Translations under genes and position numbers: made by a program | Notes under the pieces: generated by a model | Told to the model about the DNA's origin: nothing | Database searches by the model: none | What the model saw: the letters and a program-made list of their open reading frames with translations, nothing else | Shown: positions 45,183 through 54,251 of the stretch, piece by piece | How positions within the stretch are numbered: the first letter of the stretch is position 1 | Layout: the number at the start of each line of letters is the position of its first letter | DNA from: Alteromonas sp. IB21 | GTDB taxonomy: Bacteria; Pseudomonadota; Gammaproteobacteria; Enterobacterales; Alteromonadaceae | Reading direction: 5' to 3' | DNA: 64,000 bases | Assembly: GCF_016405965.1 (NCBI RefSeq) | Contig: NZ_JAEFCD010000001.1 | Span: forward strand, 258,530 to 322,529

Positions 45183-46223
45183 CTACAGGAACTCTTCACC
45201 ACCGCCGCCACCAAGCATAATTTCACCTGAGTCAGAAAGTCGACGGGCAACAGAGAGAATTTCTTTTTGTGCCGTTTCAACTTCACTAATGCGCACTGGG
45301 CCAAGCGCTTCCAAATCATCAGCAAGCATTTCAGCGGCGCGTTTAGACATGTTCCGCATAATTTTATCTTTAAGCTCTTCGTCGGCGCCTTTAATTGCCT
45401 TAAGCAGCGCGTCTTGCTGAACTTCTCGCAGAATGGCTTGAATACCTTTGTCGTCGACATCGACCAAGTTGTCGAATACGAACATAAGGTCTTGAATTTG
45501 CTGACTCATCTCTTCGTCTTGCTCGCGGATAGCATCCATGAGCTGACCTTCTATCGCCGTATCGAGATAGTTCATGATGTTCGCCGCTGACTTCAAGCCG
45601 CCCATTTTGGCTGCTTGCGTTCCGGCTTGACCTGCAAACTGCTTCTCCATGATCTCGTTGAGCTCTTGTAGCGCCGCTGGCTGAACTTCTTCGAGGTTAG
45701 CAATACGCATCAAGAGGTCCAATCTAACTTTTTCTGGGAACTGCGCCAAAATTTCCGCGCTCTGCTCCGGCTCTAAGTACGACAATACGATAGTTTGAAT
45801 CTGCGGGTGCTCGTTGCGAATTATGCTGGCCACCTGCTTAGAGTCCATCCACTTAAGTGAATCTAGACCTTTAGCGCCGCTACCCATGAGGATTTGGTCG
45901 ATTAGATTCGCTGCTTTATCTTCACCTAAAGCTGCAGTAAGCGCTCGCTTCACAAAGTCTTGGCTCTGGAAGCCTATCGTGCTGTAATTCTGAATTTCTT
46001 CAATAAAGTGTTTGTGAACTGACGTAATTTTGGTTTGTGTCATGTCGTCCACTTTGGCCATTTCAGCACCCAGTTTTTGAACCTGTTTAGGCTCTAAGTG
46101 CTTTAAAATTTGTGCCGCGTCTTCTTCAGATAGGCTCAGCAGTAAGATAGCCGCTTTTTCGACACCTTCTAATTTACTGACGTCATACGACGGCTCTGAA
46201 ACATTGGCAAGTTCTTCAGCCAT
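45183..46223 (-). CDS. fliG: Flagellar motor switch protein FliG
   Basis: A 346-residue rotor protein. The N-terminal FliF-binding domain has VEKAAILLLSLSEEDAAQILKHL. The middle domain has MDSKQVASIIRNEHPQIQTIVLSYLEPEQ with the EHPQ motif. The C-terminal torque domain contains LLKAIKGADEELKDKIMRNMSKRAAEMLADDLE with its conserved charged residues. It ends GGGGEEFL. It starts 12 bases after the fliF stop codon. Confidence 0.98.
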   Translation of the reverse strand: MAEELANVSEPSYDVSKLEGVEKAAILLLSLSEEDAAQILKHLEPKQVQKLGAEMAKVDDMTQTKITSVHKHFIEEIQNYSTIGFQSQDFVKRALTAALGEDKAANLIDQILMGSGAKGLDSLKWMDSKQVASIIRNEHPQIQTIVLSYLEPEQSAEILAQFPEKVRLDLLMRIANLEEVQPAALQELNEIMEKQFAGQAGTQAAKMGGLKSAANIMNYLDTAIEGQLMDAIREQDEEMSQQIQDLMFVFDNLVDVDDKGIQAILREVQQDALLKAIKGADEELKDKIMRNMSKRAAEMLADDLEALGPVRISEVETAQKEILSVARRLSDSGEIMLGGGGGEEFL

Positions 46224-46235
46224 AATCTTATCTCA

Positions 46236-47930
46236 CTACTCGTCTTGCATTAACCAGCCCTTCACTACTTGGGCTGATAATTCAGGTTCATTAGCCACTA
46301 GGGCGCGCACTGCTTTAAGTACATCTTCATCTTTATGGAGGTCTGGTAACATTAACGAGCCGTCAGGCGCGAAGCCAACCTGCCCCTCATCGAAGTCTGA
46401 CGTTAGCATGCTAATAGTGTCATCGCCTAAATCAAGACCTTCATCAGCATCAAACTCATCGGCCTCGTTAGACTCGTCAGGATTGATTAGACGACGCAGC
46501 ATTGGGCGTATTACAAAGATGATAAGCACTATTATAACCAAGCCACCAACAACTAGCTTAAGAATGGGTAGAAATCCTGGCTGCTCCCAAAGAGGTAAAT
46601 CCTCAATTTCCCCTGCGTCCATGCGAGTAAACGGAACACTGACCACTTCTAGCGAATCACCGCGGGTGACGTCGAATCCAATACCACCTTGCAACAGCCT
46701 GCGAATGTTCAGAAGCTCTTCCTGTTTACGCGGCGTTGGTGTCATAGCGCCGTCTTCACCAGCGACTTGAGTATAGTCGACGGCTACAGACACACTAAGT
46801 CTTCTAATAACGCCCGTTTGCTTTTTCGTATGGCTAATGGTGGTATCAAGCTCGTAATTACGGGTTGACTCTTTTGCGGTACGACCCGGCATGGTTTGCT
46901 GATTACCACCGCCAGCGTTCTCGGGAATATTAGAATCGAGAGGAGGTTGGTTTGATAGCGCGCCTGGTATGCCGCCAACGCCGCCACCTACGCTATTCTC
47001 TTCCATTATCATTTCGCTTCGAACAGCGGGAAGGTCTGGATTATAGCTACGCTGTGTTTGTTCAATGGCGGTAAAGTCCATTGCAACATCGGCTTGAGCG
47101 GTATAATTACCAATACCAAGAACAGGGATTAATATTGCATCAATTTTTTCTAAGTATTCTTGCTCGCGCTGGCGCTCAATTTCATACTCTTTTCGAGCAC
47201 GTGAGCTTAATGAGTCTTGTGAACCAGAGTTAAGCAAACGGCCATTACTGTCTGTGACCGTTACTTTCGATGGCTCCATGTTTTGCACGGCAGACGCCAC
47301 GATATCAACAACAGCGTCCACTTCTTCACCCGCAATAACGGCACCGCGCTTTGCCGTTAAAACAACCGTGGCCGACGCTTTCTTTTCTCTGCGCGCAAAT
47401 ACATTTTCTTTTGGCATCGCCAAGAGAACACGTGCTTTTTGAATACTGGCGATATCTTCGATAGTAGCGGCAATTTGTTGTTCTCGCGCGTGCTTCAGAC
47501 GCTCCATTTCAACGCGTTGACTGACTCCAAATCCCATGTCCTGCATGATGATATCGGTACCAGCATCAGATGTTTTTGTTAACCCTTGGCGGGTCATACC
47601 CAAACGAATATTTTGAAATTCATCGCTTTTTACGTAAACAATGTTTCCTTCAAGCTTGTATTCGATTTGGTTTGCGTCCATGTAATCCAGAGTTTCGATA
47701 AGCTCCTGGGTTTCCATTTTCGCAAGGGGGCGATAATCTGGCTCTTGAGACCAAATAAGAATAAAAATAGCAATGGCCACACAGATAACGAGTACAACGA
47801 CCAATGCCATTTGACGCATCATGTCAGCACTGCCTAACGTATCCATAAAGCCAGATTTATTTTCCGGCTCGTTGTCTACCGTTTGATTTTGATCAGGAAC
47901 CGTTAGGTTTGTACCTGTTGCTTCAGCCAT
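46236..47930 (-). CDS. fliF: Flagellar MS-ring protein FliF
   Basis: A 564-residue inner-membrane ring protein. Two membrane helices lie near 35-54 (MALVVVLVICVAIAIFIL) and near 450-470 (LVVGGLVIIVLIIFVI). The periplasmic ring-building motifs between them include MGFGVSQRVEMERLKHAREQQIAATIEDI and ARVLLAMPKENVFAR. The C-terminal cytoplasmic tail is acidic and ends in the FliG-binding region. It follows fliE by 12 bases. Confidence 0.98.
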   Translation of the reverse strand: MAEATGTNLTVPDQNQTVDNEPENKSGFMDTLGSADMMRQMALVVVLVICVAIAIFILIWSQEPDYRPLAKMETQELIETLDYMDANQIEYKLEGNIVYVKSDEFQNIRLGMTRQGLTKTSDAGTDIIMQDMGFGVSQRVEMERLKHAREQQIAATIEDIASIQKARVLLAMPKENVFARREKKASATVVLTAKRGAVIAGEEVDAVVDIVASAVQNMEPSKVTVTDSNGRLLNSGSQDSLSSRARKEYEIERQREQEYLEKIDAILIPVLGIGNYTAQADVAMDFTAIEQTQRSYNPDLPAVRSEMIMEENSVGGGVGGIPGALSNQPPLDSNIPENAGGGNQQTMPGRTAKESTRNYELDTTISHTKKQTGVIRRLSVSVAVDYTQVAGEDGAMTPTPRKQEELLNIRRLLQGGIGFDVTRGDSLEVVSVPFTRMDAGEIEDLPLWEQPGFLPILKLVVGGLVIIVLIIFVIRPMLRRLINPDESNEADEFDADEGLDLGDDTISMLTSDFDEGQVGFAPDGSLMLPDLHKDEDVLKAVRALVANEPELSAQVVKGWLMQDE

Positions 47931-47942
47931 AACCTACTCCAC

Positions 47943-48281
47943 CTATACCGGCATGTTCATTATTGTTTTATAGGCTTCAAGTACTTTATTACGTACTTGA
48001 ACGGTCGCTTCAAAGGCAATGCCTGACTTTTCTTTCGTTAGCATTACCTGCGCTAAGCTAAGGCTAGGGTCCCCCATTTCAAAGCGTTGTTGTACGTCTT
48101 TGGACTCTAGCTGCATACTGTTCACGCCATCTACCGCATTTTTAAGCATGGTCGAGAAATCACTTGCAGAGCTATTGATCTCAGTAAGCGACTGCTGCTG
48201 TTGAGGCTCATTAACTTGAAGACGAGTTTGCCCAATCATGTTTTGCATTTCTTGATACAAACTATTGGCTTTAACGTCCAT
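47943..48281 (-). CDS. fliE: Flagellar hook-basal body protein FliE
   Basis: A 112-residue rod-adapter protein between the MS ring and rod. The C-terminal block LAQVMLTKEKSGIAFEATVQVRNKVLEAYKTIMNMPV is the family signature. It is the first gene of fliEFGHIJ and has a strong sigma-54 promoter about 57 bases upstream of its start. Confidence 0.96.
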   Translation of the reverse strand: MDVKANSLYQEMQNMIGQTRLQVNEPQQQQSLTEINSSASDFSTMLKNAVDGVNSMQLESKDVQQRFEMGDPSLSLAQVMLTKEKSGIAFEATVQVRNKVLEAYKTIMNMPV

Positions 48282-48349
48282 ACCTACTCCTAGTGTTTCT
48301 TTGAAAACCGCCTAAACGATGGCGAAATACATTATATAAAAGCGATTTT

Positions 48350-48364
48350 GCAAGGGCCTTGCCA
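48350..48364 (-). promoter_or_regulatory. Sigma-54 promoter of the fliE operon
   Basis: The minus strand reads TGGCAAGGCCCTTGC, followed by A. It fits TGGCACG-N4-TTGCW with one mismatch and exact GG-N10-GC spacing. The element is itself nearly palindromic (TTGCAAGGGCCTTGCCAA on the plus strand). It points at fliE. Confidence 0.85.
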
Positions 48365-48450
48365 ACTTTTAAAACCCATTAAAATCATAAAGATAGACAA
48401 CGACAATGGAGGGAAGCCAAATTAATGACGTTATTTCAAGGCGCGGGAAC

Positions 48451-48487
48451 AAAAAACCGCCGCCTTCTATACAACAGAGGCGACGGT
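48451..48487 (-). terminator. Terminator after flrC
   Basis: On the minus strand CCGTCGCC and GGCGGCGG pair with one G-T step, leave a 14-base loop and are followed by TTTTTTG. It lies about 36 bases after the flrC stop codon and before the fliE promoter. Confidence 0.8.
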
Positions 48488-48522
48488 ACAATATTTAATC
48501 GAGGGTTATTAAGATATTCAAA

Positions 48523-49860
48523 CTAAGCGGGTACTTCAATACCGTCTTCGCGCATGCGAGCAAGCTTATAACGGAGGGTTCGGGGGCTGATGCCTAACTT
48601 TTCAGCCACGTCTTTTCGCTTACCATTACACGATACAAGTGTATCGAGAATAATTTGATGTTCTTGATAACGAAGTTCCGAACCCAGCCTGTTGTCTTCG
48701 GCGTGTTCTTGAACAGCTTCAATGGGTGTGGATACATCCTCATCAATCATAAGGTCTGCGGCATCTATTTCCTTATCTTCACACAGGATCAGCGCGCGCT
48801 GAACAACGTTTTCAAGTTCCCGCACATTTCCCGGCCATGCATAGTGAGATAGTTTATTACGTGCTGAAGCACTTAAACGTATTGTGCCTAAGCCCTGTAA
48901 GCTGGCGTGACGCTGGACTAGGTGTTCAGCAAGGGGAACAATGTCACCCGGACGCTCACACAATGGTCGCCATTCAATCGGAAATACATTCAAGCGGTAG
49001 TATAAGTCCTCTCTGAACTCTCCCGCATCCACCGCCTTTCTTAAGTCTCTGTTGCTCGTGGCAATGACACGCACATTGAGTTTTACGGTTTTGCGGCCAC
49101 CTAGTCGCTCAACTTCACGCTCTTGTAATACACGAAGGAGTTTAGCTTGCAGCGCCAAATCCATTTCGGTAATTTCATCAAGCAACAGCGTACCGTCTTG
49201 GGCTTGCTCAAACTTACCGGGGCACGCTTGAATAGCTCCGGTAAACGCGCCTTTTTCATAGCCAAACAGTGTAGCCTCAAGCATGTTTTCAGGAATTGCT
49301 GCACAGTTAATGGCAACAAAAGGCGCATCATTTCGCGGCGACTGATCATGAATATAGCGAGATAACACTTCTTTTCCAGAACCACTAGGCCCCATTACCA
49401 TCACAGTAGCGTCTGACTTTGCCACCTTACGGGAAAGCTCTAACAGCTTGAGACTTGAAGGGTCAGCTACAATCGGCGTGCGCGATATTATTTTTTGCGC
49501 AGGTGCATATCGCCCTACCAAATTAAGAAGCACTTCTGGCGCAAAGGGCTTAGATAAGTAATCGGTCGCACCGTCTCTCATAGCCTGAACAGCATCGTCG
49601 ATAGTGGCGTATGCAGTCATTAGCAACACAGGCATGTTAGGATATTTCGCTTTAATGTTTTTCAAAAGCGTAAGTCCGCTCATATCGCCCATTTGAATAT
49701 CGCTCACCACCAAATCGACAGCGTGTGATGACAGCAGTAAAAGCGCCTGCTCTGCACAGTCAGCCTCTACCACGTTATAATTGCCAAGCAACAGCGTATC
49801 CAGGAGTGCCTCGCGTAAACCTGCGTCATCTTCAACAATTAAAATAGTAGTTTTAGACAT
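48523..49860 (-). CDS. flrC: Sigma-54 response regulator FlrC
   Basis: This 445-residue activator drives class III flagellar genes. The receiver domain has phospho-acceptor D54 (VVSDIQMGDMSG). The AAA+ domain has Walker A GPSGSGKE (157-164), the sigma-54-contacting GAFTGA loop at 204-209 and [23 protein letters not shown]. The C-terminal Fis-type HTH has KRKDVAEKLGISPRTLRYKLARM. It pairs with the FlrB kinase gene 16 bases upstream. Confidence 0.96.
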   Translation of the reverse strand: MSKTTILIVEDDAGLREALLDTLLLGNYNVVEADCAEQALLLLSSHAVDLVVSDIQMGDMSGLTLLKNIKAKYPNMPVLLMTAYATIDDAVQAMRDGATDYLSKPFAPEVLLNLVGRYAPAQKIISRTPIVADPSSLKLLELSRKVAKSDATVMVMGPSGSGKEVLSRYIHDQSPRNDAPFVAINCAAIPENMLEATLFGYEKGAFTGAIQACPGKFEQAQDGTLLLDEITEMDLALQAKLLRVLQEREVERLGGRKTVKLNVRVIATSNRDLRKAVDAGEFREDLYYRLNVFPIEWRPLCERPGDIVPLAEHLVQRHASLQGLGTIRLSASARNKLSHYAWPGNVRELENVVQRALILCEDKEIDAADLMIDEDVSTPIEAVQEHAEDNRLGSELRYQEHQIILDTLVSCNGKRKDVAEKLGISPRTLRYKLARMREDGIEVPA

Positions 49861-49876
49861 GATTTTCTCCTATGAC

Positions 49877-51019
49877 TTACGCAACGTGAGTCAACGAATT
49901 TGACGATTGGGAATGGACTTTACAAGGTAGAGAAATACTAAAGCAGGCACCGCCCTGAGGCATGTCTAAAACACTAAGTGTACCGTTATGTGCATTCACC
50001 ACCGATTTTACGACCGCCAAGCCCAAACCCGTACCGTGTGTTTTGGTTGTAAAAAACGGCTCAAATATTTTGTGTTTTAGCGAGTCAGGGACGCCAGGTC
50101 CCTTATCAACAATAGCGATATTTAAGCGTTCATTATTCATCGTTGCATTGACAACGATTCGCTCGCCTTTGCCAGTGACCTGACTGGCATTATGAATAAG
50201 ATTTAACACCGCGCCTTGAAGTGCAGTGAGATTTCCCGTTAACGTCGTTTCTTGATCAAATCCAGAAAAGACGAGGGATTGCTGTGCTTGCGTTATCATT
50301 GATTGAGCGCTTCCTTCAACTGACGCTAAAAGGTCGCTCAAACTAATATTAGTGACCACCTGCTCTTCCCCCGATTTTGCGAAAAGCAGCATGTCGTTAA
50401 CCTGACTCTCTAACTCTTTAAGTCGATCGCTCAGTTTATTTGCGAATTGTGTTTGCGCCTCTTCCCCTAAGCCTTTACGAGTAAGATTTGAAGCGTAAAG
50501 CATGGCAGCAGAAAGTGGAGTGCGTATTTGATGCGCCAGCGACGCAACCATTTTTCCAAGAGAAGATAAGCGCTGCATATGACTGACTCTCGCTTGTAGC
50601 TGTCGCGTTTCCGTCAAATCAGTAATTACGATAAGCTGCCCTGGTTCATTTTCAAGCGGCGTGATGGATAGCTTTACACGACGTCCATCGACCAATGAAA
50701 CTTCATGGCCATCATCGGCTCTCGGTTTGAAAGAACGTGTAATAATACGACGCCACACTTCCTCTTCTAGCGGCTCACCCAAAAGGGCCTTCGCCTGTTC
50801 GTTCGCCTGTCGAACCACGCCTTTGCCATCGAGAACAATTACGCCAGCCGGCATTACTTGAAGTAAATGCTCTAACCTGCTCGCTTGCAAACGCAATGAA
50901 TCAATATCATCATAACTTGAGCTACAACCCTCGGCACGTGGCATCGCCGCCTCGACACTATCTAGTGCATAAGCTGACGTTGTGTAATCAGTAGAATGTG
51001 TGGTGCTGTCAAAAGCCAT
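49877..51019 (-). CDS. flrB: PAS-containing histidine kinase FlrB
   Basis: A 380-residue soluble kinase that phosphorylates FlrC. A PAS domain lies at about 45-140 (LLQVMPAGVIVLDGKGVVRQANEQA). The phospho-acceptor is H163 (SLGKMVASLAHQIRTPLSAAML). The ATPase domain has NLIHNASQV, VDKGPGVPD, FFTTKTHGTGLGLAVVK. No membrane segment is present. I start it at ATG 51019 since GAGGG precedes it by five bases; a longer frame to 51082 runs into the sigma-54 promoter. Confidence 0.94.
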   Translation of the reverse strand: MAFDSTTHSTDYTTSAYALDSVEAAMPRAEGCSSSYDDIDSLRLQASRLEHLLQVMPAGVIVLDGKGVVRQANEQAKALLGEPLEEEVWRRIITRSFKPRADDGHEVSLVDGRRVKLSITPLENEPGQLIVITDLTETRQLQARVSHMQRLSSLGKMVASLAHQIRTPLSAAMLYASNLTRKGLGEEAQTQFANKLSDRLKELESQVNDMLLFAKSGEEQVVTNISLSDLLASVEGSAQSMITQAQQSLVFSGFDQETTLTGNLTALQGAVLNLIHNASQVTGKGERIVVNATMNNERLNIAIVDKGPGVPDSLKHKIFEPFFTTKTHGTGLGLAVVKSVVNAHNGTLSVLDMPQGGACFSISLPCKVHSQSSNSLTHVA

Positions 51020-51066
51020 ATAACCCTCGTCAAATTGCAGACGTTGTTCACTATGGCTTAGAGAAA

Positions 51067-51081
51067 GCAGGAGGCGTGCCA
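51067..51081 (-). promoter_or_regulatory. Sigma-54 promoter of flrBC
   Basis: The minus strand reads TGGCACGCCTCCTGC, followed by T. It matches TGGCACG-N4-TTGCW with one mismatch and exact GG-N10-GC spacing. The predicted start is about 35 bases before the flrB ATG. FlrA, encoded just upstream, is the expected activator. Confidence 0.85.
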
Positions 51082-51153
51082 ACTGCGAATTGATATATAT
51101 TTCAGGTATATACGAGGATTTTTAGGGGAAAGCGTAACGTCAATTACCTGACA

Positions 51154-52617
51154 TTACGCATCTTCGGTGCGTTGAATATCGTACTTCCGCATTTTTTCAA
51201 CAAGGGTTGTTCGCCGCATTCCAAGTTTGTCGGCAGCTCGCGCTACTACCCACTCTTGGTTGTCTAGGGCTTGCCGTATAAGGTTCACTTCAAGCTCAGA
51301 AAGATACTCTTTGAGATTAACACCTTCTTCAGGTAATTCAGAAGAAACCAGGCTATTAAAACTTTGATTAATTGACTGGTTGATATCCTCTTCAGGCTCT
51401 TGTGCAGCCGCTTCAGCAAACAACTCGTTAAATGCCTCACGCTCAAGAATCTCTTCGGGGTAATCAGGTTCGTAAGCTTGTACATCACCATACTGATATT
51501 TTTCAGGCAAATCAGCGATGTCTACAATTTGTCCGGGGTAAAGAATCGTTAGTCGCTCTACTAAATTCGATAGCTCTCTAACGTTACCTGCCCAGTCATG
51601 CTCCATAAGAGACGCAATGGCTTGCTCAGTAAAACGCACGGACTCAACGCCATCGCCCTGAATACGACTGTTCAACTCTTGTAGCAATAGGGGAATATCG
51701 TCTTTTCGTTGCCTTAAGGCTGGGCTATCAATTGGGAAAACATTGAGGCGATAGTACAAGTCCTCGCGAAACTTATCTTCACTGATCATGGTTTCCAAAT
51801 TGCGGTGGGTCGCCGCGATTATGCGAACGTTGCACTGCAGAGGCTTGTTTCCCCCTACCCGCTCGTACGTGCGCTCTTGAAGAACACGCAGCAATTTCAC
51901 CTGCATTTGAAGCGGCATATCGCCAATTTCGTCAAGAAATAGCGTACCACCTTCCGCTAATTCGAAGCGCCCTTTTCGCGCGCTGATCGCGCCTGTGAAG
52001 GCCCCTTTCTCATGACCAAACAATTCACTTTCTAACAATTCACCAGGAATGGCACCACAGTTAACAGGTATGAAAGGACCGTCTTTACGCTCTGATAAAA
52101 AGTGTACGTTACGGGCAACGACTTCCTTACCCGTACCAGATTCACCTAGGATCAATACTGTGGCATCAGTAGGGGCAACTTGCTCTACTAAGCGGCGAAC
52201 AATTTGAATTTGCTCGCTTTTGCCGATAAGGCTTCTAAACAATCGCGTTTTTGTACCCGCGGTGCGAGACAAGCTGGGTTTACGTCTAGAATATTCTTGG
52301 CAGCGATGAATAGCCTGAGTTAAAACGGGGTACGTTAATGGGGTTGCTATAACGCTAACTAAATTATGAGCCGCTGTCGCTTGACTGTTATTTTCGACCA
52401 GTGCAACAAAAGGTATGTGTGGAAACTTCTCAACCAAGTTGCTCACGATGGTTGAAGAGACATGTTCAATAAGAACAGCGTCAGCACCGCTATCTAGCAA
52501 ATAGCGTTCACATTCACTAAAGCCTCGTGATTGACACGACTCTCCCATGAAGGTAACGATAGTTTCTAAGTTTTGAATAAGTTCCTGGTTGTCACTAACC
52601 AGCAAAATGTTCTTCAT
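51154..52617 (-). CDS. flrA: Master flagellar regulator FlrA (FleQ-type sigma-54 activator)
   Basis: This 487-residue activator sits at the top of the flagellar cascade. The N-terminal FleQ-type receiver-like domain (1-110) lacks the usual phospho-acceptor Asp context. The AAA+ domain has GESGTGKE (158-165) and GAFTGA (205-210). The C-terminal HTH is [24 protein letters not shown]. The start is ATG 52617 ([10 protein letters not shown]) with GGGGA before it; the in-frame TTG one codon upstream is too close to that site. A spacer region near 380-430 is acidic. Confidence 0.95.
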   Translation of the reverse strand: MKNILLVSDNQELIQNLETIVTFMGESCQSRGFSECERYLLDSGADAVLIEHVSSTIVSNLVEKFPHIPFVALVENNSQATAAHNLVSVIATPLTYPVLTQAIHRCQEYSRRKPSLSRTAGTKTRLFRSLIGKSEQIQIVRRLVEQVAPTDATVLILGESGTGKEVVARNVHFLSERKDGPFIPVNCGAIPGELLESELFGHEKGAFTGAISARKGRFELAEGGTLFLDEIGDMPLQMQVKLLRVLQERTYERVGGNKPLQCNVRIIAATHRNLETMISEDKFREDLYYRLNVFPIDSPALRQRKDDIPLLLQELNSRIQGDGVESVRFTEQAIASLMEHDWAGNVRELSNLVERLTILYPGQIVDIADLPEKYQYGDVQAYEPDYPEEILEREAFNELFAEAAAQEPEEDINQSINQSFNSLVSSELPEEGVNLKEYLSELEVNLIRQALDNQEWVVARAADKLGMRRTTLVEKMRKYDIQRTEDA

Positions 52618-52720
52618 CAATTCCCCGAGGACGCTTTGTTATTATTTACAGTTTAGCGCATTTCTAAATTGTAACGACAAAAGATCGGAGCGCAACCGCT
52701 GATTTGGGAAATGTATCAAT

Positions 52721-52744
52721 AAAAAAAGCAGGTTACCCTGCTTC
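52721..52744 (-). terminator. Terminator of the flagellin gene
   Basis: On the minus strand AAGCAGG and CCTGCTT form a stem with a GTAA loop followed by TTTTT. It lies about 37 bases after the flagellin stop codon and upstream of flrA. Confidence 0.88.
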
Positions 52745-52780
52745 TTTCGATTAATAATGGTGAATTTCGTTAAAAACTAC

Positions 52781-53575
52781 CTAACTTAGTAAAGACAAAA
52801 CTTGTCCTTCTTGCTGATTAGCCTGCGCTTGAACGGTAAGAGCAGCTTGCCCTAAAACATCGTTAGATGCGCGCTCTGATGCCGCTTGAGCAAAATCTAA
52901 GTCTTGGATTCGGCTTCTTGCCTCGGCAGTGTTGATGCTCGACTGAGTAAGAGAACGCGCCGCACTCTCGAAACGGTTTTGGGTAGCACCTAAATCGCCA
53001 CGCGCGCCGCCCAATGTTTCGATCGCTACATCAGTTGCACCTAGTGCATCCTCAATACTTGTTCCTGCCGTTATGTCGATCGCGAGTACATCACTTAACT
53101 CTGCAGCAATATCTCGCGTATTCACGCTTATTGATTGTCCAGCACTTGACCCTGATTGAAAGTCAAGTGAACCGTTTTCAGATAATAACGGTTTGCCAGC
53201 GAAGTTGGTCTGCTCAATGGTTTGCGAAATGTTTTCTTGCAGCTGCGTTATTTCAGATTGAATAGCACGACGATCGCCGCTGCTTAAAACCCCACTCCCC
53301 GACTGTAAGGTAAGCTCACGAATACGGTTAACGTCGTCATTTATGCTTCCAAGGCCGCCTTCTGCGACTTGCGCTACTGAAATTCCGTCGTAAACGTTAT
53401 TAATAGCCTGGCGGTTACCTTCTACTTCTGAAGTTAACCGGTCGATGATTTGCTGGGCTGAAGCATCATCTAGCGCGTTATTAACTTTCTTGCCGCTGGC
53501 AAGCTTCTCCATCAAAGACTCTTGTCGCTCTTGCACTTGACTGAGAATAGAAGACGTTGAGCTATTAACTTGCAT
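52781..53575 (-). CDS. Short divergent flagellin
   Basis: A 264-residue flagellin-like protein. The N-terminal D0/D1 helices include ASGKKVNNALDDASAQQIIDRL and YDGISVAQVAEGGLGSINDDVNRIRELTL. The C-terminal D1/D0 part has GARGDLGATQNRFESAARSL, EARSRIQDLDFAQAASE and ends QANQQEGQVLSLLS. The first residues (MQVNSSTSSILSQVQERQ) differ from the common MAxxVNTN start. There is almost no variable central D2/D3 domain. No sigma-28 element precedes it. It could be a minor or cap-proximal flagellin. TTAGGAAAG serves as ribosome site. A pseudaminic acid locus diverges from it. Confidence 0.85.
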   Translation of the reverse strand: MQVNSSTSSILSQVQERQESLMEKLASGKKVNNALDDASAQQIIDRLTSEVEGNRQAINNVYDGISVAQVAEGGLGSINDDVNRIRELTLQSGSGVLSSGDRRAIQSEITQLQENISQTIEQTNFAGKPLLSENGSLDFQSGSSAGQSISVNTRDIAAELSDVLAIDITAGTSIEDALGATDVAIETLGGARGDLGATQNRFESAARSLTQSSINTAEARSRIQDLDFAQAASERASNDVLGQAALTVQAQANQQEGQVLSLLS

Positions 53576-53693
53576 GATACTTTCCTAAGTTTTATAACCC
53601 CTATAGTTTAGCAGAACACTGAATAAAATATAGTCAACCATTTGTATAATGATTAATACCTCTGACGTATAAATTATACGCTCATGTAACTGT

Positions 53694-53724
53694 TTGACTT
53701 GCCGATAAGTTTAGCGTGTACAAT
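53694..53724 (+). promoter_or_regulatory. Weak promoter candidate for the glycan locus
   Basis: TTGACT (53694-53699) and TACAAT (53719-53724) are good hexamers but lie 19 bases apart. Between them GCCGATAA (53701-53708) is a perfect sigma-28 -10 element, though no matching TAAAG -35 lies upstream of it. Either may drive the cytidylyltransferase gene. Confidence 0.3.
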
Positions 53725-53749
53725 TCATTTATTTTCAGAGAATAATATT

Positions 53750-54205
53750 ATGACAACTGTGGTGACCTACGGCACCTTCGACTTATTCCATATAGGGCAT
53801 GTACGACTTTTAAAGCGATTACATAGCCTGGGTGATAGGCTTTTAGTTGGATTATCCTCTGACGAATTCAATACAGTGAAAGGTAAAAACGTTGTCATAC
53901 CATATGAAGACAGAAAGGAAATTTTGCTTTCCTGCCGTTATGTCGATGACGTATTTGAGGAGAGTTGTTGGGAACAGAAACGCGAAGATTTAAAAAGAGA
54001 AAACGCTGATATCTTTGCAATGGGTGATGACTGGATTGGAAAGTTCGATGATCTGCAAGATATAGTTAAAGTTGTGTATCTACCACGCACACAAGATGTT
54101 TCTACTACTGAACTTAAAACCGTTATCAGTGAAATTCAAAATGAAAAAATTCGCGAAGTGCAGAGTTTAACTGAGCATTTAAATGCGTTGATACAGCGGC
54201 TTTGA
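53750..54205 (+). CDS. TagD-like cytidylyltransferase (glycerol-3-phosphate cytidylyltransferase type)
   Basis: This 151-residue enzyme transfers CMP from CTP to a phosphorylated alcohol; the type enzyme makes CDP-glycerol. The start is ATG 53750, since TVVTYGTFDLFHIGHVRLL is the family N-terminus with the HxGH motif (HIGH). The second motif, RTxGISTT, appears as RTQDVSTT, and YEDRKEILLSCRYVDDV and MGDDWIGKFD are conserved. The substrate may be glycerol-3-phosphate or a related compound. It opens the plus-strand glycan locus, 46 bases before pseF. A LicD transferase that could use its CDP product is encoded four genes downstream. Confidence 0.9.
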   Translation: MTTVVTYGTFDLFHIGHVRLLKRLHSLGDRLLVGLSSDEFNTVKGKNVVIPYEDRKEILLSCRYVDDVFEESCWEQKREDLKRENADIFAMGDDWIGKFDDLQDIVKVVYLPRTQDVSTTELKTVISEIQNEKIREVQSLTEHLNALIQRL

Positions 54206-54251
54206 GTTCGTTATCAGATTCGAGCTAGCCTTTTTTGAACGGAACAAGTAA

